Assembly (NCBI RefSeq): GCF_001550095.1 | Contig: NZ_LRUC01000004.1 | Span: forward strand, 1-64,000 | Reading direction: 5' to 3' | Source of the DNA: Celeribacter ethanolicus | GTDB taxonomy: Bacteria; Pseudomonadota; Alphaproteobacteria; Rhodobacterales; Rhodobacteraceae | DNA length: 64,000 nucleotides | Part shown: one piece after another, positions 54,857-63,801 of the stretch | Position numbering within the stretch: position 1 is the stretch's first letter | Layout of the letters: the number at the start of each line of letters is the position of its first letter | Program-made: the position numbers and the translations under genes | The notes under the pieces: model-generated | Told to the model about the DNA's origin: nothing | Databases searched by the model: none | Seen by the model: only the letters and a program-made list of their open reading frames with translations

Positions 54857-55743
54857 TGCGCGGCTCCTTTCAGCGGACCCGGCTTCATCGAACCATGGGT
54901 CAGGCGATTGCGCACCATTGAGGACATCTGGTCGAACACCACGATGGTCAGGAACAGGAGAATGAACACGGCGGCAGCCTCGTCGAATTTGCCCTGCCCC
55001 CAAGAGATCGCATTCTTGAGCTCATAGCCGATGCCGCCCGCACCGACGAAGCCGAGGATGGCAGAGGCGCGAATGTTGATCTCGAAGCGCAGCAAAGCAT
55101 AGGAAAACCAATTTGGGGCGACCTGCGGCACAAGGCCAAGCATCATGCGCTGCGGCCATGTCGCGCCGACGGAGGCGAGCCCTTCGAGCGGTTTCTGATC
55201 GGCATTTTCGTTCACTTCGGAAAACAGCTTGCCCAGCGCGCCGACAGTGTGAAAGGCGATGGCAATGGCCGCGGGCACCGGCCCACCACCCAGAACGAAG
55301 ATCAGCACAAGCGCGATCACGATCTCCGGGATCGCCCGCATCAGGTCCATCACCCGGCGAAACAGCGGAATGAGACGCGGCCAGGGCGCAAGGCCGTGCG
55401 TCGAGAGCAGCGACAGCACAATCGCCCCGCAGGCGCCGGTGAGCGTCGCCACGGCGGCGATATTGATGGTCTCGATCAGCGCCGGGATCGCATCGCGCAG
55501 ATGCCCCGGCAGGTTCGCGCGTTTCTGCCAGGCTTCGGCGACCACATCGGCAGGAAAATCGAAAATATGCGGCAGACCGGGCAGGAAGCCACCCGCATTT
55601 CGGTCATTGGCGATGCCGAACCCGCTTGCCAGCAGAAGGACGAAAACCAGAAGCATGATGCCACCATAAAGGCGGCGCTGACGGGTGAGCGCCATGTAAT
55701 GGGCGCGGGTCGCGTCCAGCGTGTTGGCGGTGAGATCGGCCAT
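54853..55743 (-). CDS. phnE1: Phosphonate ABC transporter permease PhnE
   Basis: The 296-residue permease has about six membrane spans and the E-A-A-type loop (F-S-E-V-N-E-N-A-D-Q-K-P-L-E-G near 175-190). With PhnC, PhnD and the larger PhnE2 it imports phosphonates. It overlaps phnE2 by four bases and follows phnD across a terminator-like hairpin, so its transcript level may be lower than that of phnD. Confidence 0.95.
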   Translation of the reverse strand: MADLTANTLDATRAHYMALTRQRRLYGGIMLLVFVLLLASGFGIANDRNAGGFLPGLPHIFDFPADVVAEAWQKRANLPGHLRDAIPALIETINIAAVATLTGACGAIVLSLLSTHGLAPWPRLIPLFRRVMDLMRAIPEIVIALVLIFVLGGGPVPAAIAIAFHTVGALGKLFSEVNENADQKPLEGLASVGATWPQRMMLGLVPQVAPNWFSYALLRFEINIRASAILGFVGAGGIGYELKNAISWGQGKFDEAAAVFILLFLTIVVFDQMSSMVRNRLTHGSMKPGPLKGAAQ

Positions 55744-55756
55744 GTTCGGAAGTCCT

Positions 55757-55790
55757 TCGGGAAAAGACCCCGCGCCAAAAGCGCAGGGTC
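55757..55790 (-). terminator. Intercistronic hairpin between phnD and phnE1
   Basis: On the minus strand GACCCTGCGC-TTTTG-GCGCGGGGTC is followed by TTTTCCC. It begins 16 bases after the phnD stop and ends before the phnE1 start. It may partly stop transcription, giving more binding protein than permease, as found in many ABC operons. Confidence 0.6.
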
Positions 55791-55805
55791 CAATGTCAGA
55801 TCGGC

Positions 55806-56711
55806 TTAGTTCGACGCGGCGAGACGGGCGGCGACGATGGAGGTGTAAGCCTCATGGGTGATCGGGTCGAAACCGAGGCTCTCACCGGCGGCCACACCAT
55901 AGGCGCAATCCGGGTCCACTTCGTTCAGACCGTCGACCAGAGCGGTCATCGTCGCCTTGACATCGGCGGGCAGTGCCTTGCGCAGCACGACCGGACCTTC
56001 CGGGATCGGCTTGGAACGCCAGATTTCCACGAGATCGTTCATGTCGACGAGACCGGCATCCACAGCCTTGCGCAGCGCACCGGAATTGTACCCGTCTTCC
56101 CAGGCACCCTGACCGTCGGCCCAGGTCACACCGGCGTCGATGTCGCCATTGTTCACCGCAACAATGGTCTGTTCGTGACCGCCGGTGAATTTCACTTCAC
56201 CGAAATACTGACCGGATTCCATGGTGATACCGTCTTTGTACTGCGGGATCTCGACGGAGGGGATCAGATAGCCGGAGGTGGAGTTCGGATCGCCGAAGCC
56301 GAAAGATTTGCCAGCCATGTCGTCGAGCGAGGTGATACCGCTGTCCTTGCGAGCAAAGCCGATGGAATGATAGCCGTAGGTGCCATCGAGGTTGATCTTC
56401 ACCAGAACCGGTTCAACAGCTTCCGGATCCTGAATGTAGACACCGGCGTAGGAAGAGGCGCCGAGCCAGGCCATGTCGATGGTGCCGCCCAGAAGGCCCT
56501 GCATCACACCGTTGTAGTCGGCCGGAGCAAAAAGTTTCACCGGAACGCCCAGAGCCTCTTCGGCATAGGCGCGCAGGCATTCGTTGGAATTCAGACGGTC
56601 CTGAGCGTTTTCGCCGCCCAGCAGACCGATGTTGAATTCCTTGATCTCCTGAGCCTGAGCGGCACCGACGAGCGCGGTGGTAGTCAGAACGGCAGCAAGC
56701 AGTTTTTTCAT
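55806..56711 (-). CDS. phnD: Phosphonate-binding protein PhnD
   Basis: The 301-residue periplasmic protein begins with a signal peptide (M-K-K-L-L..., cleavage near A-Q-A-Q-E). F-N-I-G-L-L-G-G-E-N near 30-39 and G-D-P-N-S-T-S-G-Y near 141-149 are typical for phosphonate/phosphite binders. The second of two adjacent ATG codons is used because GGAGAG is better spaced for it. It is the second gene of phnC-D-E1-E2. Confidence 0.95.
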   Translation of the reverse strand: MKKLLAAVLTTTALVGAAQAQEIKEFNIGLLGGENAQDRLNSNECLRAYAEEALGVPVKLFAPADYNGVMQGLLGGTIDMAWLGASSYAGVYIQDPEAVEPVLVKINLDGTYGYHSIGFARKDSGITSLDDMAGKSFGFGDPNSTSGYLIPSVEIPQYKDGITMESGQYFGEVKFTGGHEQTIVAVNNGDIDAGVTWADGQGAWEDGYNSGALRKAVDAGLVDMNDLVEIWRSKPIPEGPVVLRKALPADVKATMTALVDGLNEVDPDCAYGVAAGESLGFDPITHEAYTSIVAARLAASN

Positions 56712-56764
56712 CATTCTCTCCAGTTGATGGACCCGCATGAGTTCGGTTAGTGCGGGTGAAAGGG

Positions 56765-57589
56765 TCAGACAGTAACCTTTGCGAGACGGCGCTCGACCGC
56801 CTCGACATCCTCGTGATCACGGATTTCGGTCGAGGTGGCGGCCTCCGAAAAATCGGCCCCCGCCCCGTAGATGTCGCGCGCAACGCCTGTGGTGAGCTGG
56901 GCGGGTGTGCCGTCGAACACCACGCGCCCGTCGCGCATACCGATGATGCGGTCGCAATAGCGCCGCGCGGTGTCGAGCGTGTGAAGGTTCGCGATCACCA
57001 TGCGTCCGTCCTCGTCATGGATGCGTCTGAGCGCCTCCATCACGGTCTGGGCATTCATCGGATCAAGCGAGGCGATGGGTTCGTCGGCAAGGATCACCTT
57101 GGGGTCCTGCATCAGCGCGCGGGCAATGGCGACGCGCTGTTGCTGACCGCCGGAAAGGGCTTCGGCGCGTTTCTCGGCATGTTCGGAAATGCCAAGGCGA
57201 CCGAGAATGTCGATCGCCTTGTGAATATCCTCTTCGGGATAGAGATTGAACATGGTCGCCAGAGTGGAGCGACGACCCAGCGTGCCATGCAGCACGTTGG
57301 ACACCACATCCATGCGCGGCACGAGGTTGAACTGTTGAAAGATCATCGCGCAATCGGATTGCCACTGACGCTTCTCCGCCCCCTTGAGCGACAGCACATT
57401 GCGCCCCTCGAACAGCAATTCGCCCTCGGAGGCATCGGTCAGCCGGTTCATCATCCGCAGGAAGGTCGATTTCCCCGCCCCGGAGCGCCCGATAATACCG
57501 ATCATCATCGACCGGTCGATCTGAAAGCTGACCTTGTCCACGGCCGCTTTGGTGCCGAACCGTTTCGTCAGGCTCTTCACTTCGAGCAT
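56765..57589 (-). CDS. phnC: Phosphonate ABC transporter ATPase PhnC
   Basis: The 274-residue ATPase has Walker [10 protein letters not shown] near 37-45, signature L-S-G-G-Q-Q-Q-R near 146-153 and Walker [10 protein letters not shown] near 168. Start at 57589 ([11 protein letters not shown]) gives the usual ATPase N-terminus. It is first in the uptake operon and preceded by a Pho-box-like array. A small dyad lies between it and phnD (56731-56757). Confidence 0.95.
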   Translation of the reverse strand: MLEVKSLTKRFGTKAAVDKVSFQIDRSMMIGIIGRSGAGKSTFLRMMNRLTDASEGELLFEGRNVLSLKGAEKRQWQSDCAMIFQQFNLVPRMDVVSNVLHGTLGRRSTLATMFNLYPEEDIHKAIDILGRLGISEHAEKRAEALSGGQQQRVAIARALMQDPKVILADEPIASLDPMNAQTVMEALRRIHDEDGRMVIANLHTLDTARRYCDRIIGMRDGRVVFDGTPAQLTTGVARDIYGAGADFSEAATSTEIRDHEDVEAVERRLAKVTV

Positions 57590-57644
57590 ATCCGCCCCCT
57601 CTTTTTCGCTGGCGGCGATAAAGCACAGGGAGTGCATCCCTTCT

Positions 57645-57673
57645 GTGACGCGTGGGAAAAAGATTTGTGACAG
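57645..57673 (-). promoter_or_regulatory. Pho-box-like array upstream of phnC
   Basis: On the minus strand CTGTCAC, CTTTTTC and GCGTCAC follow each other with four-base spacers, giving 11-base phasing over 29 bases. The first and third match the Pho-box half-site, the middle does not. The same phasing occurs upstream of phnM2. Confidence 0.5.
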
Positions 57674-57775
57674 GGGACGAGGCGTCGTCCGTTACAAGAC
57701 ACGCGACAATCGCCCGCGCAAGACTTGTGCACAATTCCCACGGACCTGTGGGTTGCCCCATCGCAATGGCCTTGT

Positions 57776-58873
57776 ATGTTGGCGCGACAAATTGCCCCCT
57801 CAGGACCCCACCCCTTGCCCGATCTGCCCGCCCCGAAACGCCTGTTGCTCATCCTCATGACGCTGATGATCGGCGCGGCTGCGGGCACCGGATTCTATCT
57901 GGCACATATGCCGTTGCCCTGGATGCTCGGGCCGATGCTGGTGATCTTCGTCTTCGTGATGGCGGGCGCGCCGCTGGAAGCCCCGAACCAGCTCCGCCCC
58001 ATCGTCATCCCGGTGATCGGCGTCATGCTCGGATCGAGCTTCGACACCGACACCTTCCAGAACCTCAGCCGCTGGGCGCTCTCGCTGGCGGGGCTCTCGG
58101 TCTATATCGCGCTGTCCGCGGCCCTCGTCGTACCCTTCTACATCAAGGTCGGCCGTCTCGACCCGATCACCGCGTTTTTCTCCGCCATGCCCGGCGGGCT
58201 CAACGAGATGACCGTGATCGGTGGCGCTCTGGGGGGCGACGAAAAACGGATCATTCTGGCCCATGCCGGTCGGATCGTGGTCACGATCTCGATCATCGCG
58301 CTCTATTTCCGGGTGTTCCTCGGCTACGAGGTCACGGGCATTACGCTGAACCACGACGGGCCAGAGATCACACTCATGAGTGCTGCGATTCTTCTGGCCT
58401 GCGCCGTGGTGGGCGCCTGGGGCGGCGCCAAACTGCGCCTGCCTGCGCCGGGACTGCTGGGACCGATGATCCTGTCGGGCGCGGCGCATATGACCGGGCT
58501 GACCCATTCCTCGCCCCCCGCCCTTCTGGTGATTGCCGCACAGGTGATCCTTGGCACCTCCATGGGCTGTCGCTTTCGCGGTGCGCGCCCCGCGCTGGTG
58601 TTCGGCACACTAGCGCTGACGCTGGGCGGCACGCTCGTGACCATGGCCCTGTCCCTCGGCTTTGCGGTCGGGTTGCATCAGCTCTTCGGCCAGACCACGG
58701 AGCAGGTCCTGCTCGCCTATGCCCCGGGGGGCCTGACGGAGATGTCGCTCGTCGCCCTCGCGATGCATGCCGAGGTGGCCTATATCTCGCTTCACCATCT
58801 GGTGCGGATCGTCATTCTCGTGGCCATCGCGCCGACGCTTTTGTCCCGCATCGCCGGGCGTCTCGGCTATTGA
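57776..58873 (+). CDS. AbrB-family (duplicated AbrB domain) membrane protein
   Basis: The 365-residue membrane protein has about nine to ten spans and two copies of the AbrB membrane repeat, each containing an M-P-G-G-L-N-E-M or A-P-G-G-L-T-E-M motif (near 140 and 320). The family is sometimes annotated 'ammonia monooxygenase' without evidence; transport is more likely. The start is uncertain because several codons are available and no strong ribosome site is seen. It diverges from phnC. Confidence 0.82.
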   Translation: MLARQIAPSGPHPLPDLPAPKRLLLILMTLMIGAAAGTGFYLAHMPLPWMLGPMLVIFVFVMAGAPLEAPNQLRPIVIPVIGVMLGSSFDTDTFQNLSRWALSLAGLSVYIALSAALVVPFYIKVGRLDPITAFFSAMPGGLNEMTVIGGALGGDEKRIILAHAGRIVVTISIIALYFRVFLGYEVTGITLNHDGPEITLMSAAILLACAVVGAWGGAKLRLPAPGLLGPMILSGAAHMTGLTHSSPPALLVIAAQVILGTSMGCRFRGARPALVFGTLALTLGGTLVTMALSLGFAVGLHQLFGQTTEQVLLAYAPGGLTEMSLVALAMHAEVAYISLHHLVRIVILVAIAPTLLSRIAGRLGY

Positions 58874-58987
58874 ACCCACAGGCCGGTCACCCCGCCCTGC
58901 GCTTGACTCAGCCTGAGCTGTGTGAGACCAACGCAACACTGTAAAAGCCGGACGGAACTGTGCAAAAACACGTCACCTCTCCGGCAC

Positions 58988-60019
58988 ATGACAGGTAGGT
59001 TGGGTTTGAACACACTCGCGATCACATGCATCCGGGACGAGGGGCCTTGGCTTCTCGACTGGATCGCCCATCACAGGGCCGCCGGGTTCTCGCATTTCCT
59101 CATCGCTTCGCATGATCTTTCGGACCGCTCGGATGCCCTGCTGGATGCGCTCGACCAGGCTGGCGTCGTCACTCATTTGTCGTTTCAGCCCGACGGCGAG
59201 AAATCCGTTCAATGGCAGGCGATGAAACTCCTGTCCAAACATCCGCTCTACAAGGCCGCCGATCTGGCGATGTTTTTCGACGTCGACGAATATCTGGTAC
59301 TTGAGGACGGACTGAGCCTCGACGCTCTCCTGCCCGAGGGGTTCGATGCCGTGCCGCTGCGTTGGCATCTCTTCGGCAACAGCGGCATCGGCTCTTGGGA
59401 CGACCGCCCCGTCACCGAACGTTTCACCATGTCCGCCCCCGACGAGATCGCCCTGCCGCTGGCGCATTTCTTTAAGACGCTCCACCGCCCCGCGGCCTTC
59501 AAGGGACTTGGTGTGCATCGTCCGAAACCGCTCAAGGACCGGCCCGCGCGCTGGATTGGGGCCAATGGCAAAGCGATGCCAGAGGCCTTTGCCGAGCAAA
59601 GCGCAAGGATCAATCTTTTCGGCCTGCCACAGGATGGCGCGCGCGCCTGGCTCAACCACTATTCCGTGCGTTCCATCGAGGAATTCGTGCTGAAATCCGC
59701 GCGCGGCCTGCCCAATCACATGCTCAAACCGATCGGCCCCGGCTATTGGGCCGAACGCAATTTCAACAGCGAGGAAGACCGTCGCATTGCCGCCATGCGC
59801 CCCGGGGCCGAAGCCGCACACGCCGAGTTGGCCGCTTTCGAAGCGCTCCATGCCGACACCGTCGCGCATCACCGCGCCCGGCTGAAAACCCTGACCGCAG
59901 AGCGTCCGGTGGTCGAGATGATGTGGCAGTTGACACTTCTGGCCGGCTCCACCCCACCGGGACCAACGCAGCTCGCGGCCCATCTCGCCCGCCTCAAGGC
60001 CCTCGCGCAGGATCATTGA
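58988..60019 (+). CDS. Family 2-like glycosyltransferase
   Basis: The 343-residue protein is a GT-A-fold enzyme of the type found in Rhodobacteraceae surface-glycan loci. It begins with the strand L-A-I-T-C-I-R-D-E-G-P-W-L-L-D-W and has the D-V-D-E-Y-L metal site near residue 95-100, where D-V-D is the DxD motif. A W-x-x-F-G-N-S-G segment near 135 is typical. The start at 58988 avoids an extension without family match. It ends six bases before the next gene, so both form a unit. Sugar and acceptor unknown. Confidence 0.85.
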   Translation: MTGRLGLNTLAITCIRDEGPWLLDWIAHHRAAGFSHFLIASHDLSDRSDALLDALDQAGVVTHLSFQPDGEKSVQWQAMKLLSKHPLYKAADLAMFFDVDEYLVLEDGLSLDALLPEGFDAVPLRWHLFGNSGIGSWDDRPVTERFTMSAPDEIALPLAHFFKTLHRPAAFKGLGVHRPKPLKDRPARWIGANGKAMPEAFAEQSARINLFGLPQDGARAWLNHYSVRSIEEFVLKSARGLPNHMLKPIGPGYWAERNFNSEEDRRIAAMRPGAEAAHAELAAFEALHADTVAHHRARLKTLTAERPVVEMMWQLTLLAGSTPPGPTQLAAHLARLKALAQDH

Positions 60020-60025
60020 GCCGCC

Positions 60026-60931
60026 ATGGAACGCCCGACACAGGTCACCTTCCATATCGGCGTGCAATTCAGCACAGGCCGCGACATTCTCCTGAGCGCC
60101 AAGGCGAATGCGAATCTGTTGCGCGCCCGCGACATTTCCCTGCCGCCCATCCGAAAGGCCCGCAAGATCATCGACGAGACACTCAGACGTCTCGACGGCA
60201 TGCCGCCAATCCCGGAGGAGCAGGACGCTTTGTTCGCAGAACTGACCGACCCCGGCAAGGTGGCGCATCTGGTGCTGGACGACGACCTGCGCGCCGGCTC
60301 CTTGCGCGATCTCTTCACCGGGCCCGTGCTTTACAACGGCATCGAGAGCCGTATCGCACCGGTCGCCGAGCTGTTTTCGAATACGTCGTTCCGGCTCTCT
60401 CTGGCGCTGATCAATCCGGTGGTTTTCCTGGATCGCGCCCTTGCCTCGGGGAACGCGATCCGCACGGTCCGGAGCTTTGTCGAAGCCACCGATCCCGCAC
60501 GGCTGAGCTGGCGCGAGATGGTGCAGCGTCTGCGCCACACCATGCCGGAGGTGCCACTGACGCTCTGGTGCGACGAAGATGCACCGCTGATCTGGCCGCG
60601 GGTCTTGCGCCACCTTTTCGCGCTGCCACAAGATGCGAAGCTGGAGGCCCGGCTCCAGCCGCTTAAACCGTTGCTCGAACCGGAGGGTCTCACGCGGCTT
60701 CGTGCCTATCTGGCGAAATTTCCGCCGGAGACCGATGCTCAGTATGAGCGGGTCATCCTGTTGTTTCTCGACAAATACGGCATCGAAGACGCACTGTCGC
60801 CGCGCTGTGACATTCCCGGCTGGGACAGCGCCAGGATCGCGGAGGTCACGGCGCGTTACGAGGACGACATTGCTGCGCTGGCGCAGGACGAGGGCATCAC
60901 CCTGATCCTGCCGGACACGCCACTCGCCTGA
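60026..60931 (+). CDS. Conserved protein of unknown function, linked to glycosyltransferase
   Basis: The 301-residue soluble protein starts M-E-R-P-T-Q-V-T-F-H-I-G-V-Q-F-S-T-G-R-D and contains R-x-L-x-x-L-F-A-L-P near 200 and L-L-F-L-D-K-Y-G-I near 245. The opening resembles the H-I-G-x-x-x-T-G-T start of sulfotransferase/P-loop-like proteins in Rhodobacteraceae, but no clear Walker motif is seen. It starts six bases after the glycosyltransferase and probably acts with it. I do not assign a function. Confidence 0.75.
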   Translation: MERPTQVTFHIGVQFSTGRDILLSAKANANLLRARDISLPPIRKARKIIDETLRRLDGMPPIPEEQDALFAELTDPGKVAHLVLDDDLRAGSLRDLFTGPVLYNGIESRIAPVAELFSNTSFRLSLALINPVVFLDRALASGNAIRTVRSFVEATDPARLSWREMVQRLRHTMPEVPLTLWCDEDAPLIWPRVLRHLFALPQDAKLEARLQPLKPLLEPEGLTRLRAYLAKFPPETDAQYERVILLFLDKYGIEDALSPRCDIPGWDSARIAEVTARYEDDIAALAQDEGITLILPDTPLA

Positions 60932-60943
60932 GCGACGCGACTT

Positions 60944-61642
60944 TTAGCGCGCGGCCTCGGCTGCGGCGCGGATCGCGCGGATGTTCTCGCCGTAAGGTAC
61001 CGGGTTGATCACGGAACCACCCTTGAACACGGCAGAGCCCGCCACCAGCGCATCGGCCCCCGCCGCCGCCATCAGCGGGGCGGTGGTCGGGTCGATGCCG
61101 CCGTCGATCTCGATATGGATCGGGCGATCGCCGATCATGGCGCGCAGTTCCTTCACCTTGTCGATCTGGGAATGGATGAATTTCTGACCGCCGAACCCGG
61201 GGTTCACCGTCATCACACAGATCAGATCGACCATGTCGAGCAGGTACTCGACACTCTCGGCGGGCGTGCCCGGGTTGAGCGCGACACCGGCTTTCATCCC
61301 CGCGCCCCGGATCGCCTGAAGTGTGCGGTGGATATGCGGTCCGGCCTCGACATGGGCGGTGAGAATATCGGCACCCGCATCGGCAAAGGCGTCGATATAG
61401 GGATCGACAGGGGCGATCATCAGGTGCACGTCCATCACCGTCTTGATATGCGGGCGGATCGCCTTGCACATCGCCGGGCCGAAGGTCAGGTTCGGCACGA
61501 AATGCCCGTCCATGACATCGACATGGATCCAATCCGCGCCATGCGCCTCGACGGCCTGAATTTCACGTCCGAAATCGGCGAAATCGGCGGCGAGGATGGA
61601 GGGCGCGATCTTGATGGAACGGTCAAAGCTCTGGGCGGTCAT
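60944..61642 (-). CDS. rpe: Ribulose-phosphate 3-epimerase
   Basis: The 232-residue TIM-barrel enzyme interconverts ribulose 5-phosphate and xylulose 5-phosphate. [10 protein letters not shown] near 12-21, [12 protein letters not shown] near 40-51 and [12 protein letters not shown] near 148-159 are all family signatures. It is convergent with the preceding hypothetical gene, 12 bases apart. Length is normal. Confidence 0.98.
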   Translation of the reverse strand: MTAQSFDRSIKIAPSILAADFADFGREIQAVEAHGADWIHVDVMDGHFVPNLTFGPAMCKAIRPHIKTVMDVHLMIAPVDPYIDAFADAGADILTAHVEAGPHIHRTLQAIRGAGMKAGVALNPGTPAESVEYLLDMVDLICVMTVNPGFGGQKFIHSQIDKVKELRAMIGDRPIHIEIDGGIDPTTAPLMAAAGADALVAGSAVFKGGSVINPVPYGENIRAIRAAAEAAR

Positions 61643-61827
61643 CTTGCGAATCCTTGGTCTTTGCGGGGTTGGCCTGCTCTATCCGATGCGCCGCGCGCTG
61701 TCACGCGCTCGCGACTGCCCCAGAATGTGGCAAATCGCACCCGACGTCACGTATTTCTGTCCTTATTTATGTCCTTGCTCCATATAAAATGTGAGAATCA
61801 GCCGTTTTCCTATGGTAAGCTGTGCAC

Positions 61828-62670
61828 ATGCTCACGACGTCATTGCATCAGGCCGACATTCTGTCCAAAGGGGAAGACTACCACTTTTCCCGAAGCGTTC
61901 TCTCAAGGACGCGACCGAAAGCCTTACACGATCAGGACTATTACGAACTGTTCTGGCTCCACAACGGGCGGGCGCGTCTGGTGACGGAGGCCACGCGTCT
62001 GGCGTTGAGCGAGGGCGATCTGGTGTTCATATCTCCCGGCCTGCCCCACGCGCTTCAGGGACAGGGCGAAGAAAGCCATATCGTCAACCTCATCCTGCGG
62101 CGCAAACGGGTTCGGGAGCTGGTCGAACGCTTCCCCGAAGTGAGCCAATATTTCCCCGGCGCCGGCGCCATCCCCGTACAGGTGCGCCGCGACATTCGCC
62201 AGATGGCCCAGCTTTCGACCGCCGCCAAGGCGCTGGAGGCCTCGCCCCGAACCGCGCTTTTCCTCGAAGCCTTCCTGCTGCCGCTGATCGCCGGACTGGC
62301 GCTCGAAGCCAGAGAGACGACCGAAGCCATGCCGCTCTGGCTGTCCGACGCGCTTGTGCGGGTCGAGGAGCCTGCGGTATTCCGCGACGGCGCCGCCGGG
62401 CTCGTCGCGCAATGCGGCAAGGCCCATGCCCATGTCGCCCGCACGATGCAGAATTGCCTCGGCCAGACGCCCTCCGATTATGTCAACCGGTTGCGCATGG
62501 ACTATGCCGCGCGTCGTCTCAAGGGCACCCCCGACAGCCTGGCGGAAATCGCCACCGACATCGGCCTGCAGAACATGAGCCATTTCCATCGGCTGTTCCG
62601 GGCGCGGTTCGGCATGACGCCGCGGCAATATCGAGTGAAATATCAAAAAGGCGTGGTGCAACCGGTTTGA
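61828..62670 (+). CDS. AraC-family transcriptional regulator
   Basis: The 280-residue regulator has an N-terminal cupin-like sensor (H-D-Q-D-Y-Y-E-L-F-W near 33-42, S-P-G-L-P-H near 70) and a C-terminal double helix-turn-helix, with Y-V-N-R-L-R-M-D-Y-A-A-R-R-L and I-A-T-D-I-G-L-Q-N-M-S-H-F-H-R-L-F-R. A GTG six bases before the ATG is a possible start. It is upstream of deoC on the same strand and likely controls it. In its promoter two TGTCCTT words are 12 bases apart (61758-61764, 61770-61776). Confidence 0.9.
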   Translation: MLTTSLHQADILSKGEDYHFSRSVLSRTRPKALHDQDYYELFWLHNGRARLVTEATRLALSEGDLVFISPGLPHALQGQGEESHIVNLILRRKRVRELVERFPEVSQYFPGAGAIPVQVRRDIRQMAQLSTAAKALEASPRTALFLEAFLLPLIAGLALEARETTEAMPLWLSDALVRVEEPAVFRDGAAGLVAQCGKAHAHVARTMQNCLGQTPSDYVNRLRMDYAARRLKGTPDSLAEIATDIGLQNMSHFHRLFRARFGMTPRQYRVKYQKGVVQPV

Positions 62671-62741
62671 CCGATTGGTCAATGATTGCCAAGGCGCGTC
62701 GTCCGTGCGAGCTTGCGCCCAAGTGAAAACGGAGCTTTTCG

Positions 62742-63755
62742 ATGAGCACGACCGACCTATCCGTCCCCACCGCCGGTGCGGACACCGAAACCGCTCATCT
62801 GCCGCAGGTCCACGAACCGCGCAATCCCGGCATGGAGCTGGACCTCGACATCGTCGAACGCCAGCGGGTGAACACCTCCGCTGTCGAGCGGCGCTGTGCC
62901 ACCCTGCCCGGACGTCGGTCAGTGAAAAAAGACCACCAAGCCGCGTGGCTGTTGAAAGCGATCACCATGATCGACCTCACAACGCTGGCGGGCGACGACA
63001 CGGCGGGCCGCGTGCGGCGTCTTTGCGCCAAGGCCGCCCATCCGGTGCGCGCCGATCTCTTGGACGCCATGGGCATGCCTGCGATCACGACGGGCGCTGT
63101 CTGTGTCTATCACGATATGGTCGAAACGGCGGTCGAGGCGCTGGACGGCACGGGAATCCCGGTTGCAGCGGTCTCGACCGGTTTCCCGGCGGGGCTCTCG
63201 CCCTATCACTTGCGGGTCAAGGAGATTGAGGAAAGCGTCAAAGCGGGGGCGAAGGAGATCGACATCGTGATCTCGCGGCGTCACGTTTTGACCGGCAACT
63301 GGCAGGCGCTTTACAACGAGATGCGCGAGTTCCGCGCCACCTGCGGTGAGGCGCATGTGAAGGCCATTCTGGCCACCGGCGAGCTGGGGTCTTTGCGCAA
63401 TGTCGCGAAAGCCTCGCAAGTTTGCATGATGGCCGGCGCGGATTTCATCAAGACCTCGACCGGCAAGGAAAGCGTCAATGCCACCCTGCCTGTTTCGCTC
63501 GTGATGATCCGGGCCGTGCGCGACTATTACGCCCGCACCGGCTATCGCATCGGCTACAAACCGGCGGGCGGGATTTCCAAGGCGAAGGATGCCCTCGTCT
63601 ACCTGTCGCTGATCAAGGAAGAGCTGGGCGATCACTGGCTCTCGCCGCATCTGTTCCGCTTCGGCGCGTCGTCTTTGTTGGGCGACATTGAGCGGCAGTT
63701 GGAACACCATGTGACCGGGCAGTACTCGGCCTCTTGGCGACATTCTATCGGGTGA
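62742..63755 (+). CDS. deoC: Deoxyribose-phosphate aldolase
   Basis: The 337-residue class I aldolase splits 2-deoxyribose 5-phosphate into acetaldehyde and glyceraldehyde 3-phosphate. The Schiff-base lysine is Lys237 in F-I-K-T-S-T-G-K, and K-P-A-G-G-I holds the second active-site lysine. The protein has a 70-residue N-terminal extension relative to E. coli DeoC, as is usual for this longer class. It lies between the AraC regulator and an aldehyde dehydrogenase, which could remove acetaldehyde. Confidence 0.95.
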   Translation: MSTTDLSVPTAGADTETAHLPQVHEPRNPGMELDLDIVERQRVNTSAVERRCATLPGRRSVKKDHQAAWLLKAITMIDLTTLAGDDTAGRVRRLCAKAAHPVRADLLDAMGMPAITTGAVCVYHDMVETAVEALDGTGIPVAAVSTGFPAGLSPYHLRVKEIEESVKAGAKEIDIVISRRHVLTGNWQALYNEMREFRATCGEAHVKAILATGELGSLRNVAKASQVCMMAGADFIKTSTGKESVNATLPVSLVMIRAVRDYYARTGYRIGYKPAGGISKAKDALVYLSLIKEELGDHWLSPHLFRFGASSLLGDIERQLEHHVTGQYSASWRHSIG

Positions 63756-63765
63756 GGTCGGACAT

Positions 63766-63790
63766 GAGTATTTTTGCCAAGAAGAAGCAG
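63766..63790. repeat. GAGTATTTT-family repeat after deoC
   Basis: GAGTATTTTTGCCAAGAAGAAG and following bases match the family seen at 26544 and 53458-53535. It lies between deoC and the aldehyde dehydrogenase, again just past a stop codon. It is the most diverged copy. Confidence 0.4.
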
Positions 63791-63801
63791 GGGCGCGGGC
63801 A

